64,000 bases of DNA from Candidatus Bathyoplasma sp. NZ (GCA_013332095.1 JABENI010000015.1:42100-106099), one strand, 5' to 3'; positions 47,346 to 56,302 are shown, counted from the first letter of the stretch. Notes: generated from the letters alone by a model not told the origin. Numbers and translations: made by a program.

Positions 47346-48317
47346 TTACAAAACCTTTAAAATTTCTTTTGCTATTGATGAAATTACGGATACTGAAACT
47401 GAGTTACCTGCTTGTTTATATAATCTAGTATCTGACATGTTTTCAGGAAATTTATAAGTTGAAGGAAACCCCTGTAACCCAAAGCACTCCCTTGGTGTCA
47501 ACTTTCTAATATTTTCTTTATTATCTAATATAAGCGGAACATTATGACCACCTGTTCCCATATTTGCAGTCAATGTAGGACAAACATTGGATTTATTTTC
47601 TCTAACATACACTCTTCTTAATTGATATACAGTATCATTTCTATGCATTGATTTTTTAAGCATATCATAATATTTAGTTTTATAGCTAGTATAGTAATAT
47701 TTATTATCAACTTTTATATCTCTATTTATGACATCATTTAATTTTTTTGTTAATTCTTTTCTTTCTGGCCAAGCAAAATTATTTAGTTTGCTCTTATCCA
47801 AAAATCCTACTATATAAATTCTTTCTCTGTTTTGAGGTAGATTTCCATATTTCATAGTATTTAAAATTTTATAAGTTAAGTTATATCCTAAATTCTCTAA
47901 TTCAGACATAATTCTCTTCAACGATTTTCCCTCATCGTGATTTAATAAGTTCTTTACGTTTTCTATAAAAATTACTTGAGGCTTATTATTATGTTCATCT
48001 AATTCTACTATTAAACGTGTTATTTGATTAAATAAAGCTCCTCTTTCATCATTAAATCCACCTCTATTTCCTGCAACAGAAAAAGCCTGACACGGAAATC
48101 CAGCAGTCAAAATTGATAACCCCAAAGGCAATTCTTCACCTTTAATATTTTTGATATCATCCACTCTTAAATCAACAGATTTATGATTCTCTGAAAAAGT
48201 TAGCGAAGCATACTCATCAATTTCGTTAGCCCAAACAGGAGTAGCTCCTGCTAACTTAAAACCAAAATCAACACCGCCAACACCAGCAAAAAGACTTGCT
48301 ACATTATATTTTCCCAT
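47346..48317 (-). CDS. DNA (cytosine-5-)-methyltransferase
   Basis: 323 residues from the ATG at 48317, preceded by TTGGAGGTAATT. It methylates cytosine C5 within a specific site. Ordered motifs: I VASLFAGVGGVDFGF, IV TAGFPCQAFSVAG with the nucleophile Cys, VI FIENVKNLL, VIII QNRERIYIVGF, IX RECFGLQGFP and X YKQAGNSVSV. The target-recognition region between VIII and IX is short (about 90 residues). It is paired with the B3-domain endonuclease immediately downstream. The same genome carries McrBC, which attacks modified cytosine, so the two must avoid each other's sites. Confidence 0.93.
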   Translation of the reverse strand: MGKYNVASLFAGVGGVDFGFKLAGATPVWANEIDEYASLTFSENHKSVDLRVDDIKNIKGEELPLGLSILTAGFPCQAFSVAGNRGGFNDERGALFNQITRLIVELDEHNNKPQVIFIENVKNLLNHDEGKSLKRIMSELENLGYNLTYKILNTMKYGNLPQNRERIYIVGFLDKSKLNNFAWPERKELTKKLNDVINRDIKVDNKYYYTSYKTKYYDMLKKSMHRNDTVYQLRRVYVRENKSNVCPTLTANMGTGGHNVPLILDNKENIRKLTPRECFGLQGFPSTYKFPENMSDTRLYKQAGNSVSVSVISSIAKEILKVL

Positions 48318-48461
48318 AATTACCTCCAAAATAAAATTTAATATACCTTTATTAATTATACTAAATTTTTTGTCATTTTCATAGAATAAGTAGACAATTT
48401 GTCAAATGTTTTAATTATAATATTTCAATATCTCTAAAATCACTAATACAGACATACTAGT

Positions 48462-48980
48462 TATCGGCGTCAATTTTCGTAAAATTTGTACCTAATAAAT
48501 CACCCTTATGTATTATTTGCTCTTGAAATATCAAACTAGAAAAATCTTCGCTGTTTATATATCCGGTAATTTCAACCTCCACATCTGATTCATTAAAATT
48601 TTCGATTATATTTTTAAATTTAGCAAGTTCTTCCCTTGAGAAATAGTTATTATAAAAGAATTTATTTTCTTTTAATTTTTTTCCAAATTACTCTTAACTC
48701 TTATAAACCAGTTTGATTATAATCTTGCATTTCCAGTAAAAGCAATTGAGCATAAGACTTGTTGGACTTAATACTCAATTTTTTCCCAGAAATTTCAAAA
48801 TCTGAATCATACCAAGTTGTTAATCTCTAAATCCGGTTCATTTATATCATCATATATTAGATGTATTTTATCATAAAATACAAATTCCGCAATTTTTCCT
48901 ATTATAACTACTTCATTTAAAACAAAAAGATTTTTTGACTTTACAATGTCGATACTGATTATTTAAACTGTAGAGGGAAA
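48462..48980 (-). pseudogene. Decayed gene of unknown family beside the methyltransferase
   Basis: On the minus strand, pieces of coherent protein follow each other in shifting frames: KSKNLFVLNEVVIIG, then KIHLIYDDINEPDLEI, then (shift) TTWYDSDFEISGKKLSIKS ending NQTGL-stop. Another shift gives a 70-codon piece (SREELAKFKNIIENFNESDV ... LLGTNFTKIDADN). Several frameshifts and stops make it non-functional. I do not recognise the family. It lies inside the repeat-bracketed segment, upstream of the methyltransferase. Confidence 0.5.
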
Positions 48981-49000
48981 ATATTTTAATACTCTAGATT

Positions 49001-49041
49001 AAAATAAAACGACAATTCTTCTTGATTATTATGTCTAAATT
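49001..49041 (+). repeat. Direct repeat bracketing the ABC-3C-type segment, left copy
   Basis: About 41 bases; matches 53143-53182 with about 8 differences, best over its first 26 bases. Confidence 0.4.
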
Positions 49042-49126
49042 CGACCAGTTTTGATTTTTAAAAAAATCCATCTAAATTTCTTATATAAAATATATATAAA
49101 ATACTATTTTGCGAAACACATAACTA

Positions 49127-49399
49127 CTAAAACAAAACATCATATAAAAAAGGTAATGCAAGTATAAATATTGAGAAAATAAATATTATAATAGTTGGTC
49201 TTTTTGAATAATAAAAATATTTCCAACATGTTTTGTAATAATCGTTTATTTTTTTACCTTCATTTTTTAGATCCCTATTGTTTTCAACTTTGTATCTTAG
49301 ATTATCAACATCAAAATGATTCAGGGAGTTGCGTATACTTTCATTGTACAAATCACTAATTTCAATGAATTTATTTTCATCCAGATTCGTAATGTGGAA
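49127..49399 (-). pseudogene. C-terminal fragment of a membrane-anchored protein
   Basis: The frame reads back to a TGA at about 49399 without an ATG or ribosome site; a 74-residue version from a TTG at 49351 is possible. It ends in a hydrophobic helix (PTIIIFIFSIFILALPFLYD), so the original protein was tail-anchored. Its N-terminus is missing exactly where the right-hand direct repeat begins, which suggests truncation by an insertion or recombination event. It could be a small real gene, but start signals are poor. Confidence 0.45.
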
Positions 49400-49404
49400 A
49401 TTTA

Positions 49405-49479
49405 TTCATTTATGTAGTAGTGCTCGACTTTCAAGACAAAATATTGCAAAACAAATATCAAGGCAGAGCAAGAGCAAGG
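49405..49479 (+). repeat. Direct repeat flanking the restriction locus, right copy
   Basis: Degenerate copy of 45297-45367 (shared TATTGCAAAACAAATA core). It abuts the truncated membrane-protein fragment. Confidence 0.6.
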
Positions 49480-49878
49480 CTAGCCTGAAATAGTAGTTGC
49501 TGGTTTTGAGTTGGTTATTAGAACTTCCCAAACTCAAAAATATTTCGATAAAGGGAAGATTTTTTCCAAAATCCCATGAAAAACATTAAAGTAATTAAAT
49601 ATAAACAAAAAATTCATTTGATTCATAGTAGTTGAAGAATATCAAAATATGAATCAAATACATAAAGATAAAATTTTTACTCTTGTTTCTCTCTTTTCAT
49701 TTGAATTTGAGAATGAAGGGGGTTTCAATAATCTAAATAAAAATTATTTAATAAAAAGCCAATTTTTATTAGTGTTTAGATTTCAATTACAAAAAATTTA
49801 AATTCGTACATTTTTCATTGACAAATTATATATTAGGATTACTAACAAAAAAAAACAAAGAAAATTTCTTTGTTTTCG
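49480..49878. other. Spacer right of the restriction locus
   Basis: AT-rich, no gene. Downstream region of the ABC-3C-type operon; no strong terminator hairpin was found. Confidence 0.5.
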
Positions 49879-51612
49879 TTATATTTTATCATATTGCTCT
49901 ATTCTAAATAATTTATCATTTTCATTAAGTACGAGTACATTTAATTTTTGTTCAATTAAACAAGTTGATAATTTATCAGATAATATTGAAATAACTAATT
50001 GAATATCAAAGGGTTTCAGAAGTGAAGTTAATATTTCTAATTGTTTGATATCCATAAGTTCCTTCTTATCATTTAAAATAAATTTAGGTGTAGCAATATT
50101 TATATCAATACTGAATAAAATTAATGATAAATCAAAAGCAATTATTTCACCTTGTTTTTTGCCATTACCAAAATTTTCATTAAATGCATCAAATTTATAG
50201 TACTCTTTTTCAGTTTTTCTATCTTTCCCTATTTCATATTTCAAATAAAATTTTTCACCGTACAGTTGATTTGAAATAGAATTATAAAATTCATTAAATT
50301 TTCCGATTTGTTTCTGCAGATTCGCTTTGTATTCTTCAGAATGTAACTTCTCATTCAGTGAGTCCATTTGTTTTGAAAGTATTTCATATGTTTTTTCTGA
50401 ATCTGTAATTTGATTTATGTAAGTTTCATATTCACCTTTATTGGTATGTGAAGTGTTTAATTTTGAAATAATTTCTTCTATATCCTGATAAGAAACATAT
50501 TTTGATGTTTCATTAATCAAATCTTCTTCTACCAAAAGAAGTTTGTCAATATTGCCTTTAAGTTCTTTCATTCTATTATTTATGTCTGGAACTTCTGCAC
50601 TAATATAATCTGATTTATTTTTAATCATTTCATTATGAAATGTAACTAATTTTTCAAATTCTATTGAAACAGCAATGTTTAATTTTTTAGTTTCATCATA
50701 AATATCTCTAAGTTCCACTGTGTCTATTTCAGTTTTTTGCTGTCGAAGTTCTTCCAGAACTTCTTCAATTAATTTTAACTTTATACTTAAATTTGAATAT
50801 TCTCTTTTATTTTTATTTAATTCATATTTACAATTGTTTAATTCTGTTAGATCATCGAGAAAATTTTCATTAATTTTGAGTGATTTTTTTTCATCTTCCA
50901 AATATGAGATTTCTTTATTTGTAGCATTTAAAAGAGTTTCATACTCTGTTTTCGTTTGTTTCGACTGAAGTTTTTTAATATATATTAGTTCTTTGTTAAT
51001 AGCTTTTTTGATTTTATCTTTGTCTTGTGAATCTTCAGAAGGCATCCCTAATAGAGTAAGAAATAATGTCTCATATTCAAAACTAGTTACATTTTGATTA
51101 AGAAACTTGATTGTATTATTAATTCTTTCATCTTTATATCTCAATTTAGATGCAATTAATTGTCTGAAACTTGGCTTTGGATTAATAAAATCTGGAAAAA
51201 GAATTATTTTTAGTTCATTTTTATATGAATCAAGATTGGGAAAATCTACTTCATTGATTTTCATTATCTTATTTTTAGCATTGAGGAAATTTCTCTTTAA
51301 AATATATTCTGGGTTTTTATCATCCACACTACTTGAGATACTTAAACTGACAATAATTTTTTTATCATATAAAAATTCTTTTACTTTTTCGTTATTTTTT
51401 TTGGTTTCAGAATCCGCATAAATATTTTGAGCTCCTCCTCCAAGACAGTAATCAATCAATGCCAACGTTGTTGTCTTTCCAACATTATTTCCTGTTATCA
51501 ATTCATCACTAGGGCTTCTTGTAGTATCTAATATAAAATTCATACCTTTTCTAAATCTAATAGTCCTAATTTCTTTTTCATGATTATAAATTTTCAATTC
51601 AACTAGTTGCAT
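49879..51612 (-). CDS. ABC-type ATPase of a three-component conflict system (DUF2326/SMC-like)
   Basis: 577 residues. Walker A GNNVGKTTTL is at 41-50, set in the form used by DUF2326 ATPases (FILDTTRSPSDELITGNNVG). A long helical middle (about 185-460) is a probable coiled coil, as in SMC or Rad50 proteins. The C-terminal DUF2326 block includes YEIGKDRKTEKEYYKFDAF, GEIIAFDLSLILFSID and PKFILNDKKELMDIKQLEIL, the region of the D-loop and Walker B. It overlaps the upstream middle-component gene by 10 bases. In ABC-3C systems such an ATPase is thought to sense foreign or damaged nucleoprotein and license the effector. No membrane segment. Confidence 0.82.
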   Translation of the reverse strand: MQLVELKIYNHEKEIRTIRFRKGMNFILDTTRSPSDELITGNNVGKTTTLALIDYCLGGGAQNIYADSETKKNNEKVKEFLYDKKIIVSLSISSSVDDKNPEYILKRNFLNAKNKIMKINEVDFPNLDSYKNELKIILFPDFINPKPSFRQLIASKLRYKDERINNTIKFLNQNVTSFEYETLFLTLLGMPSEDSQDKDKIKKAINKELIYIKKLQSKQTKTEYETLLNATNKEISYLEDEKKSLKINENFLDDLTELNNCKYELNKNKREYSNLSIKLKLIEEVLEELRQQKTEIDTVELRDIYDETKKLNIAVSIEFEKLVTFHNEMIKNKSDYISAEVPDINNRMKELKGNIDKLLLVEEDLINETSKYVSYQDIEEIISKLNTSHTNKGEYETYINQITDSEKTYEILSKQMDSLNEKLHSEEYKANLQKQIGKFNEFYNSISNQLYGEKFYLKYEIGKDRKTEKEYYKFDAFNENFGNGKKQGEIIAFDLSLILFSIDINIATPKFILNDKKELMDIKQLEILTSLLKPFDIQLVISILSDKLSTCLIEQKLNVLVLNENDKLFRIEQYDKI

Positions 51613-51830
51613 AATTCAATTTCGCCACCTATTCCAATTTTAATTACATTTACCAAATAAAGCCAATCAATACAAAGTAAATATAATTTTAATGTTATGT
51701 TTATTTCCTTAGATAATATTTTATAAATATTCATAAAATCTTTGTTATCACAAACTTTCATTTTTTTAATAATTAAAGCTGAGTTGTAATAAATTGTGTT
51801 TTTCGGATTTATGTTATTTGGTAGTATCAT
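51603..51830 (-). CDS. Middle component of the ABC-3C-type system
   Basis: 75 residues from the ATG at 51830, which has GGAGG 9 bases upstream inside the end of the SMEK gene. It overlaps the SMEK gene by 17 bases and the ATPase gene by 10. The sequence (ILPNNINPKNTIYYNSALII then a helical stretch ending GGEIELCN) has the size and 'P.K..YY.sa.il' opening seen in small middle components of ABC-3C systems, proposed adaptors between effector and ATPase. Recognition rests on position as much as sequence. Confidence 0.7.
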   Translation of the reverse strand: MILPNNINPKNTIYYNSALIIKKMKVCDNKDFMNIYKILSKEINITLKLYLLCIDWLYLVNVIKIGIGGEIELCN

Positions 51831-52809
51831 AATTATATTCCTCCGGACTTTTAAAAATTTCACATCGGAGAAAAGTATTTATCACGATAATTTTAATACA
51901 GTGTTCTAATTCATCTCTAGGAATACTTTCGCACTCTCCTGCAGCAGATAAATACCTAATTAAATCATCTATTGTGAATTCAAAAAATAAATCTTCTTTA
52001 GTAAAATCCGTACTTTCTTTACTAATATTCAATTCATTATATTTTTTAATACTTTTATTATATGATTCAAAAACATTGCTCAATACGCAAAAACTTATAT
52101 TTTTAGCTTCTTCATCAAAACAATTATAAATTTGATCAACTAAGATTGTAGTGTATGCATTTTTTTTAATAATTTCTTTATAATAAACAAGATTGTTAAA
52201 ATCAATTTTTTTCTCTATATCGAATGAAATTTTTTTATCTCTATTTTTCATTTTGTTTATTTTAGAAAGTGAAACAATAAGTTTGGATAAATTCGAATTA
52301 CTTTCATCCGCATTGGTACGTAACCCAAGTTCTCTTTTACATATTGTATAAATTTTTAAAACCTTATTAACATCGCAACCCATTATTTTCCCCATCAACT
52401 TTGAGAAATCAAGTATATTTGTTTGGGGATCAAAATTCTGTTTTTCTAAATCATATGTGTGCCGTTTAAGTGTCGAAGCATCGGAACATAGAAATAAAAA
52501 ATATAATTTAAACTCACCCTCTAATTTAAGTTTTTTAATTGTATCATCTATTTTCTTTTTACTTTTATTTGAGGTAACTTGGAAATAAATTTTTAAATTA
52601 TCATCTTTTAAATCTATTGCTGTTGCATTGCTTTTTTCATCATTTGCATTTATTAAATTATAATCATAAATTAAATTCAATATGTCCTTAAAATAGTATT
52701 CTGAAAAAATATTGTCATCCAATATATTATTTTTACTATTAATTGTTATTTTTTCAGAAAACACTGCTAATATACTAGATATCTCCTCACACAATTCTTT
52801 TGTCCTCAT
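51814..52809 (-). CDS. SMEK-domain effector of the ABC-3C-type system
   Basis: 331 residues from the ATG at 52809, preceded by GAGGAG at about 8 bases; a TTG 11 codons earlier overlaps that site. The N-terminal ~120 residues are a SMEK domain: RTKELCEEISSILAVFSEKI, then DDNIFSEYYFKDILNLIYDY, then ATAIDLKDDNLKIYFQVTSN followed by KSKKKIDDTIKKL. The conserved ID..D...FQVTS pattern resembles a restriction-endonuclease-type core. The C-terminal ~200 residues are helical and not identified; they may bind the other components. It is first in the three-gene operon. Confidence 0.8.
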   Translation of the reverse strand: MRTKELCEEISSILAVFSEKITINSKNNILDDNIFSEYYFKDILNLIYDYNLINANDEKSNATAIDLKDDNLKIYFQVTSNKSKKKIDDTIKKLKLEGEFKLYFLFLCSDASTLKRHTYDLEKQNFDPQTNILDFSKLMGKIMGCDVNKVLKIYTICKRELGLRTNADESNSNLSKLIVSLSKINKMKNRDKKISFDIEKKIDFNNLVYYKEIIKKNAYTTILVDQIYNCFDEEAKNISFCVLSNVFESYNKSIKKYNELNISKESTDFTKEDLFFEFTIDDLIRYLSAAGECESIPRDELEHCIKIIVINTFLRCEIFKSPEEYNYDTTK

Positions 52810-53670
52810 TTCAAGACTCCTCTCAAAAATATTCAATTGCAAAACATAATACTTTATTTGTCGATATATACATATATATTAACATAAATGTAAGAAGTTA
52901 TAAATAAATATGTTTATAATTCTTCTAAAAACAAGTTTCTTATTTTATTTCATTGATTAAAATTTTAAACAGATAAATAAATTATTTGAAATAATGTCTT
53001 TAATTGGCTTTTTATTTTCATTTTTATTAAATATTTTTTATTTGGTTCTTAAAACCTTACCTCTAAAATTCAAAAAATGCAGGACTGCAAGAAACAAAAA
53101 AACTCCTTTATGCAGAGCCCTCACTAATAATTTGAATTGGAGAAAATAAAATGACAATTCTTGTTGATATTTAGATTTAAATTATTTTGCTTTTCTTATA
53201 TCTTTAATGTTTTTAAATTTCGTTCAATCTAATTAATTCATTTTGTTTCTTTATTTTTTTATATTTGGTTGATAATTTCAATTTATTACACAACTTTTAG
53301 GTATTCAGTTGATGTGTTTCCAATTTCATTTTGAAATTTTACTCTTGTTGCTTTTTCCCTTGAATATATTATTTTCCATAAACTCATAATCGTGTTTAGT
53401 TTCTTTTTTTTAATTCTAATTTTTTAACTTTTATTTTTCCATTTCTTTGATTGCTTTCTTAGATTAGACCTCCCCTCTGCTCAATTTTTTTAATTTATAT
53501 AAATTTCCTGTATACGAATTTATTCACCGTTTGTTTTTCTTGAAGCGCCCACAAATTACCTTGTAGTTCTTGCTATCCTTTAGGGCTACTTATAGTAGCT
53601 TATTTTTTACTGATATTTTTAATAATATATGAGTAGATTTCTCTCTATAATAATTTACGTTGTACCGTAA
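52810..53670. other. Spacer between the ABC-3C-type operon and the small anchored protein
   Basis: No supported gene. 53143-53182 is a degenerate copy of 49001-49041 (shared AAAATAAAA then GACAATTCTT then TTGAT), so direct repeats also bracket the ABC-3C-type segment. Around 53500-53590 a minus-strand stretch reads like an out-of-frame coding relic with no family match. Confidence 0.5.
53143..53182 (+). repeat. Direct repeat bracketing the ABC-3C-type segment, right copy
   Basis: Partner of 49001-49041 in the same orientation; see that entry for the match quality. Confidence 0.4.
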
Positions 53671-54090
53671 TTACCAATTCATAACTTCTACAGTCCATTC
53701 ACCAGTAGCCGTAATCTTAAGCATTACAGTATCCATTTTAGGGTCATATGTGGTTCCACTGTAATATTCAGTAGCCATAATAAAAAATGCTGTTTCTTTG
53801 CCATTTTTATCATAACCTTGAACACTGAAAACATCTCCACTCTCATTGCCTGTAATATTGAATGCATAAACAAATTTATTTTTTTCTATATTTAGTACAT
53901 TATCGCCACTACCTGTATATATTCTTGAATATGGTGTTTCAACCGTTAAAGTAGGTTTTACTTCTTCACTTGGTACTATTAACTCTCTAATAGTAGTTTT
54001 AACTTCTTCACTTGGTACTATTAGCCCTATAGTAATTAATACTATAACGACAACTACTATCCCCATTACCCATTTAGTTTTATTTTTCAT
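53671..54090 (-). CDS. Small membrane-anchored beta-domain protein
   Basis: 139 residues. Residues 7-25 form an N-terminal membrane helix (WVMGIVVVVIVLITIGLIV) without a lipobox Cys. A 14-residue tandem duplication follows (LIVPSEEVKTT / LIVPSEEVKPT). The last ~80 residues are a beta-sandwich-like domain starting YTGSGDNVLNIEK, a 'GSGDxV' pattern I associate with small extracytoplasmic domains of unknown function. No ribosome site is obvious beyond GGAG (GGAGAAATT) about 15 bases before the ATG. Role unknown; possibly immunity or surface binding within the island. Confidence 0.65.
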   Translation of the reverse strand: MKNKTKWVMGIVVVVIVLITIGLIVPSEEVKTTIRELIVPSEEVKPTLTVETPYSRIYTGSGDNVLNIEKNKFVYAFNITGNESGDVFSVQGYDKNGKETAFFIMATEYYSGTTYDPKMDTVMLKITATGEWTVEVMNW

Positions 54091-54234
54091 CTTTTGAATT
54101 TCTCCATTTTTTTATTATTCTTAAGTTCTAAGTAGTTACATTCCCATACGTTGGTAACCCTTCATTTTGTTGCCAGTCAGTTAACTGTACATTTAATATT
54201 TTCTTAAAGGTTTCCGAATCAAACCCGAATTAAC
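54091..54234 (-). pseudogene. Short coding relic next to the broken reverse transcriptase
   Basis: On the minus strand a frame reads GFDSETFKKILNVQLTDWQQ NEGLPTYGNVTT-stop without a start codon. It looks like the C-terminus of a lost gene. No family recognised. Confidence 0.35.
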
Positions 54235-54745
54235 TACAAACGAATGGCAACCTCTTTCGATAATGCTAACTTAATGTCACCCACAACCCTTACGTAATTA
54301 GTATTTTTTGAGATTATGAATTCATCAAAATCAATTAGATATATTTGAGGTAAAATGTTTGATATAGACTACCCTTGAGGCACACCTATAACTTTTTCAC
54401 CAGCATTTCTCATAGTGGCTAATATTAATTTAATAATTTTTCATCAATTTTTACAGATTTTCTAAGTTTAGTCTCTAATATCTCAAGATTAATGCAATCA
54501 TAAAATTATTTAATATCTAATTTCAAGAAATATTTATTATTTCCTTGGCTATTTTTAGTGATAGTATTTAATTTTTTAATAGATTTCTGTGGAATATTAT
54601 TCATATTAGTAAGATTAAAATCAGGCTTCAATTACTCAAATAAATATCTTAATAGCAATCTTCTCTAATTGGTATGTATGTACAAAATTCTTGTGTTTTT
54701 CCAATTTCTTTGTTTAAAAGTTTTACAAGATATCTTAATATCCAT
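54235..54745 (-). pseudogene. Reverse transcriptase fragment, multiply disrupted
   Basis: On the minus strand ordered RT motifs appear in two frames: KPDFNLTNMNNIPQKSIKKL, then YFLKLDIK-stop-FYDCINLEIL (the LDIK.FYD.I motif with the first catalytic Asp). Then (shift) NAGEKVIGVPQG-stop-SISNILPQIYLIDF, matching the GVPQGSP...L.NIYL motif. NYVRVVGDIKLALSKE follows, where the catalytic YADD-type motif has become VVGD. At least two stops and one frameshift plus loss of the YxDD aspartates make it dead. It could derive from a group II intron maturase, a retron or a defence RT; intron RNA domains were not seen. Confidence 0.65.
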
Positions 54746-55477
54746 AATATGGTTTAGACATTTTTTTATTAATTATTTCAATTTCTAACTTTATATTTTC
54801 TTTAAATGAGGTAAAATTAATTTTATCTACCCTCAAGTGTGATTTTATTTGTACTATTTTCAAAAAAATCAGAATATTTTTTTAAAATTTAATTTTATTC
54901 ATAAATTCTCCAAAAAAGCAAGATAACATGGTGAGGTCATAAACAAGAAAAATTAACGACAGTTCTTTGCCATCTCTGAAAACGAAATATTAATACATAA
55001 CAACCTTACTAAGAAAGCATCCACCCTTTTATATTATAGAACCATCACAATTGTAACATAAAAAATTGTAGTTTAAATAATAATTTTGTTAAATTTTGTA
55101 TTAATTATTATAATTTATTTAATTTTAAAAATATTTGATATACAAAAAAAATTCAATACGAAAAATTTTAATTGCTAATTAATAAATTAGCAACGATATT
55201 ATATTTAAAATATTCATCGTCAGTATTGAATTTAAAAAGAATTTTATTATTAAATTAAGAAAAATAATTAATACATACAATAACATAATTTTATTTAATT
55301 CCCTCTAAAGATTTTTATTCATGTTAGTACATAAAAAAATCACTCGTAAAAACATTTTACAAGTAATTTAATATTCAAATCTCAAGTTTTACATAATTAT
55401 ACTAATATATGGAAAATATTGGTGTTTTAAAATATAATTTTATAGTCAATAAAAATCCCTATTGACAATACAATATT
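54746..55477. other. AT-rich spacer between RT relic and DUF5131 gene
   Basis: No coding frame. Holds a terminator at 55334-55372 and a small hairpin at 55443-55466 (GTCAATA ... TATTGAC) right after the DUF5131 stop. Confidence 0.55.
55334..55372 (-). terminator. Terminator downstream of the DUF5131 gene
   Basis: Minus strand AATTACTTGTAAAA / TTTTACGAGTGATT (two wobble pairs) followed by a T-run, about 105 bases past the stop. Confidence 0.7.
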
Positions 55478-56197
55478 TTAAACTATATTAACCTCTGGCA
55501 TTTCTAGATATTCTTTCCCATTTAATAATTTTCCACTCTTTTTTTTGTTTGTTCCTCCCCATTGTTTAAAATAAAACAATGTACCAAATTTTTCGCAAGT
55601 ATCTTTAATATTAAATATCCATTCTTTCTCAATTGGACGTGATTTAGGTCCAGATTCTCCGCCTACTATAGCCCATTGAATATCTTTTAAGTTTAAATTT
55701 GAAAAGCCAGATAATAGAGGTTCAAAGGAAATAAATTTAGTCTTGACATTAACATTTCTTAAATAATCAATTCTCTCAATATAATCAGCAGATTCAACTG
55801 TAACCCCTATCCAAATATTATCAGTAATATCAATTTTAGCCAAGATTTCATTCATTCTTTTTGCTCTTTTGGTTAGTACCTGAAAAATATGCTGTTTACA
55901 CTCAGACATTACCTTGAAAAGTGCGAAAATTACCTCTTCGCTTATATTTTCGTGAAATATATCACTCATTGAATTCACAAAAATCATTTGAGATTTTTTC
56001 CATTCTTTAGGCTTATTAAATAAATCACTATGAATTGTCACTTTAAACTCATTTCTGTATCTAGGATTATTCATAGCTTTCAATCTCTTAGCCATTCTTT
56101 TAGCATAACAATTTTTACAACCATCACTGTACGGATCACATCCTGTTATAGGATTCCACGTGGACTCTGTCCATTCTATTTTAGTCCTTGCCATCAT
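55478..56197 (-). CDS. DUF5131 (phage Gp37/Gp68 family) protein
   Basis: 239 residues. The N-terminus KIEWTESTWNPITGC and the cysteine cluster C...GCKNCYAKRM are diagnostic, and FVNSMSDIFHENI and GVTVESADY are further family blocks. The WAIVGGESGPKSRP and FFYFKQWGG-type motif (LFYFKQWGG) near the end are conserved. The clustered cysteines and the TIM-barrel-like order suggest a radical SAM-related enzyme acting on a nucleic acid, but the reaction is unknown to me. Relatives occur in phages and mobile islands, often beside three-Cys-motif partner proteins; none is seen here. The start could be either of two consecutive ATG codons. Confidence 0.88.
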   Translation of the reverse strand: MMARTKIEWTESTWNPITGCDPYSDGCKNCYAKRMAKRLKAMNNPRYRNEFKVTIHSDLFNKPKEWKKSQMIFVNSMSDIFHENISEEVIFALFKVMSECKQHIFQVLTKRAKRMNEILAKIDITDNIWIGVTVESADYIERIDYLRNVNVKTKFISFEPLLSGFSNLNLKDIQWAIVGGESGPKSRPIEKEWIFNIKDTCEKFGTLFYFKQWGGTNKKKSGKLLNGKEYLEMPEVNIV

Positions 56198-56302
56198 TCA
56201 TCACCTTTATCACCAATAATATTATAATAACTAAATTAGTTTTTTTTGTAAAATTTTAATTTAATAAAATAACTAAGAATCAAATTATTCTGCTAACCAA
56301 AC

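Noticed and set aside
54091..54745. Group II intron
   Set aside because: RT motifs are present but no domain V hairpin or intron ends could be recognised, so only an RT relic is claimed.
55478..56197. Prophage, because of the Gp37/Gp68-family gene
   Set aside because: No integrase, capsid, terminase, portal or tail gene occurs in the window; the family also lives in non-phage islands.
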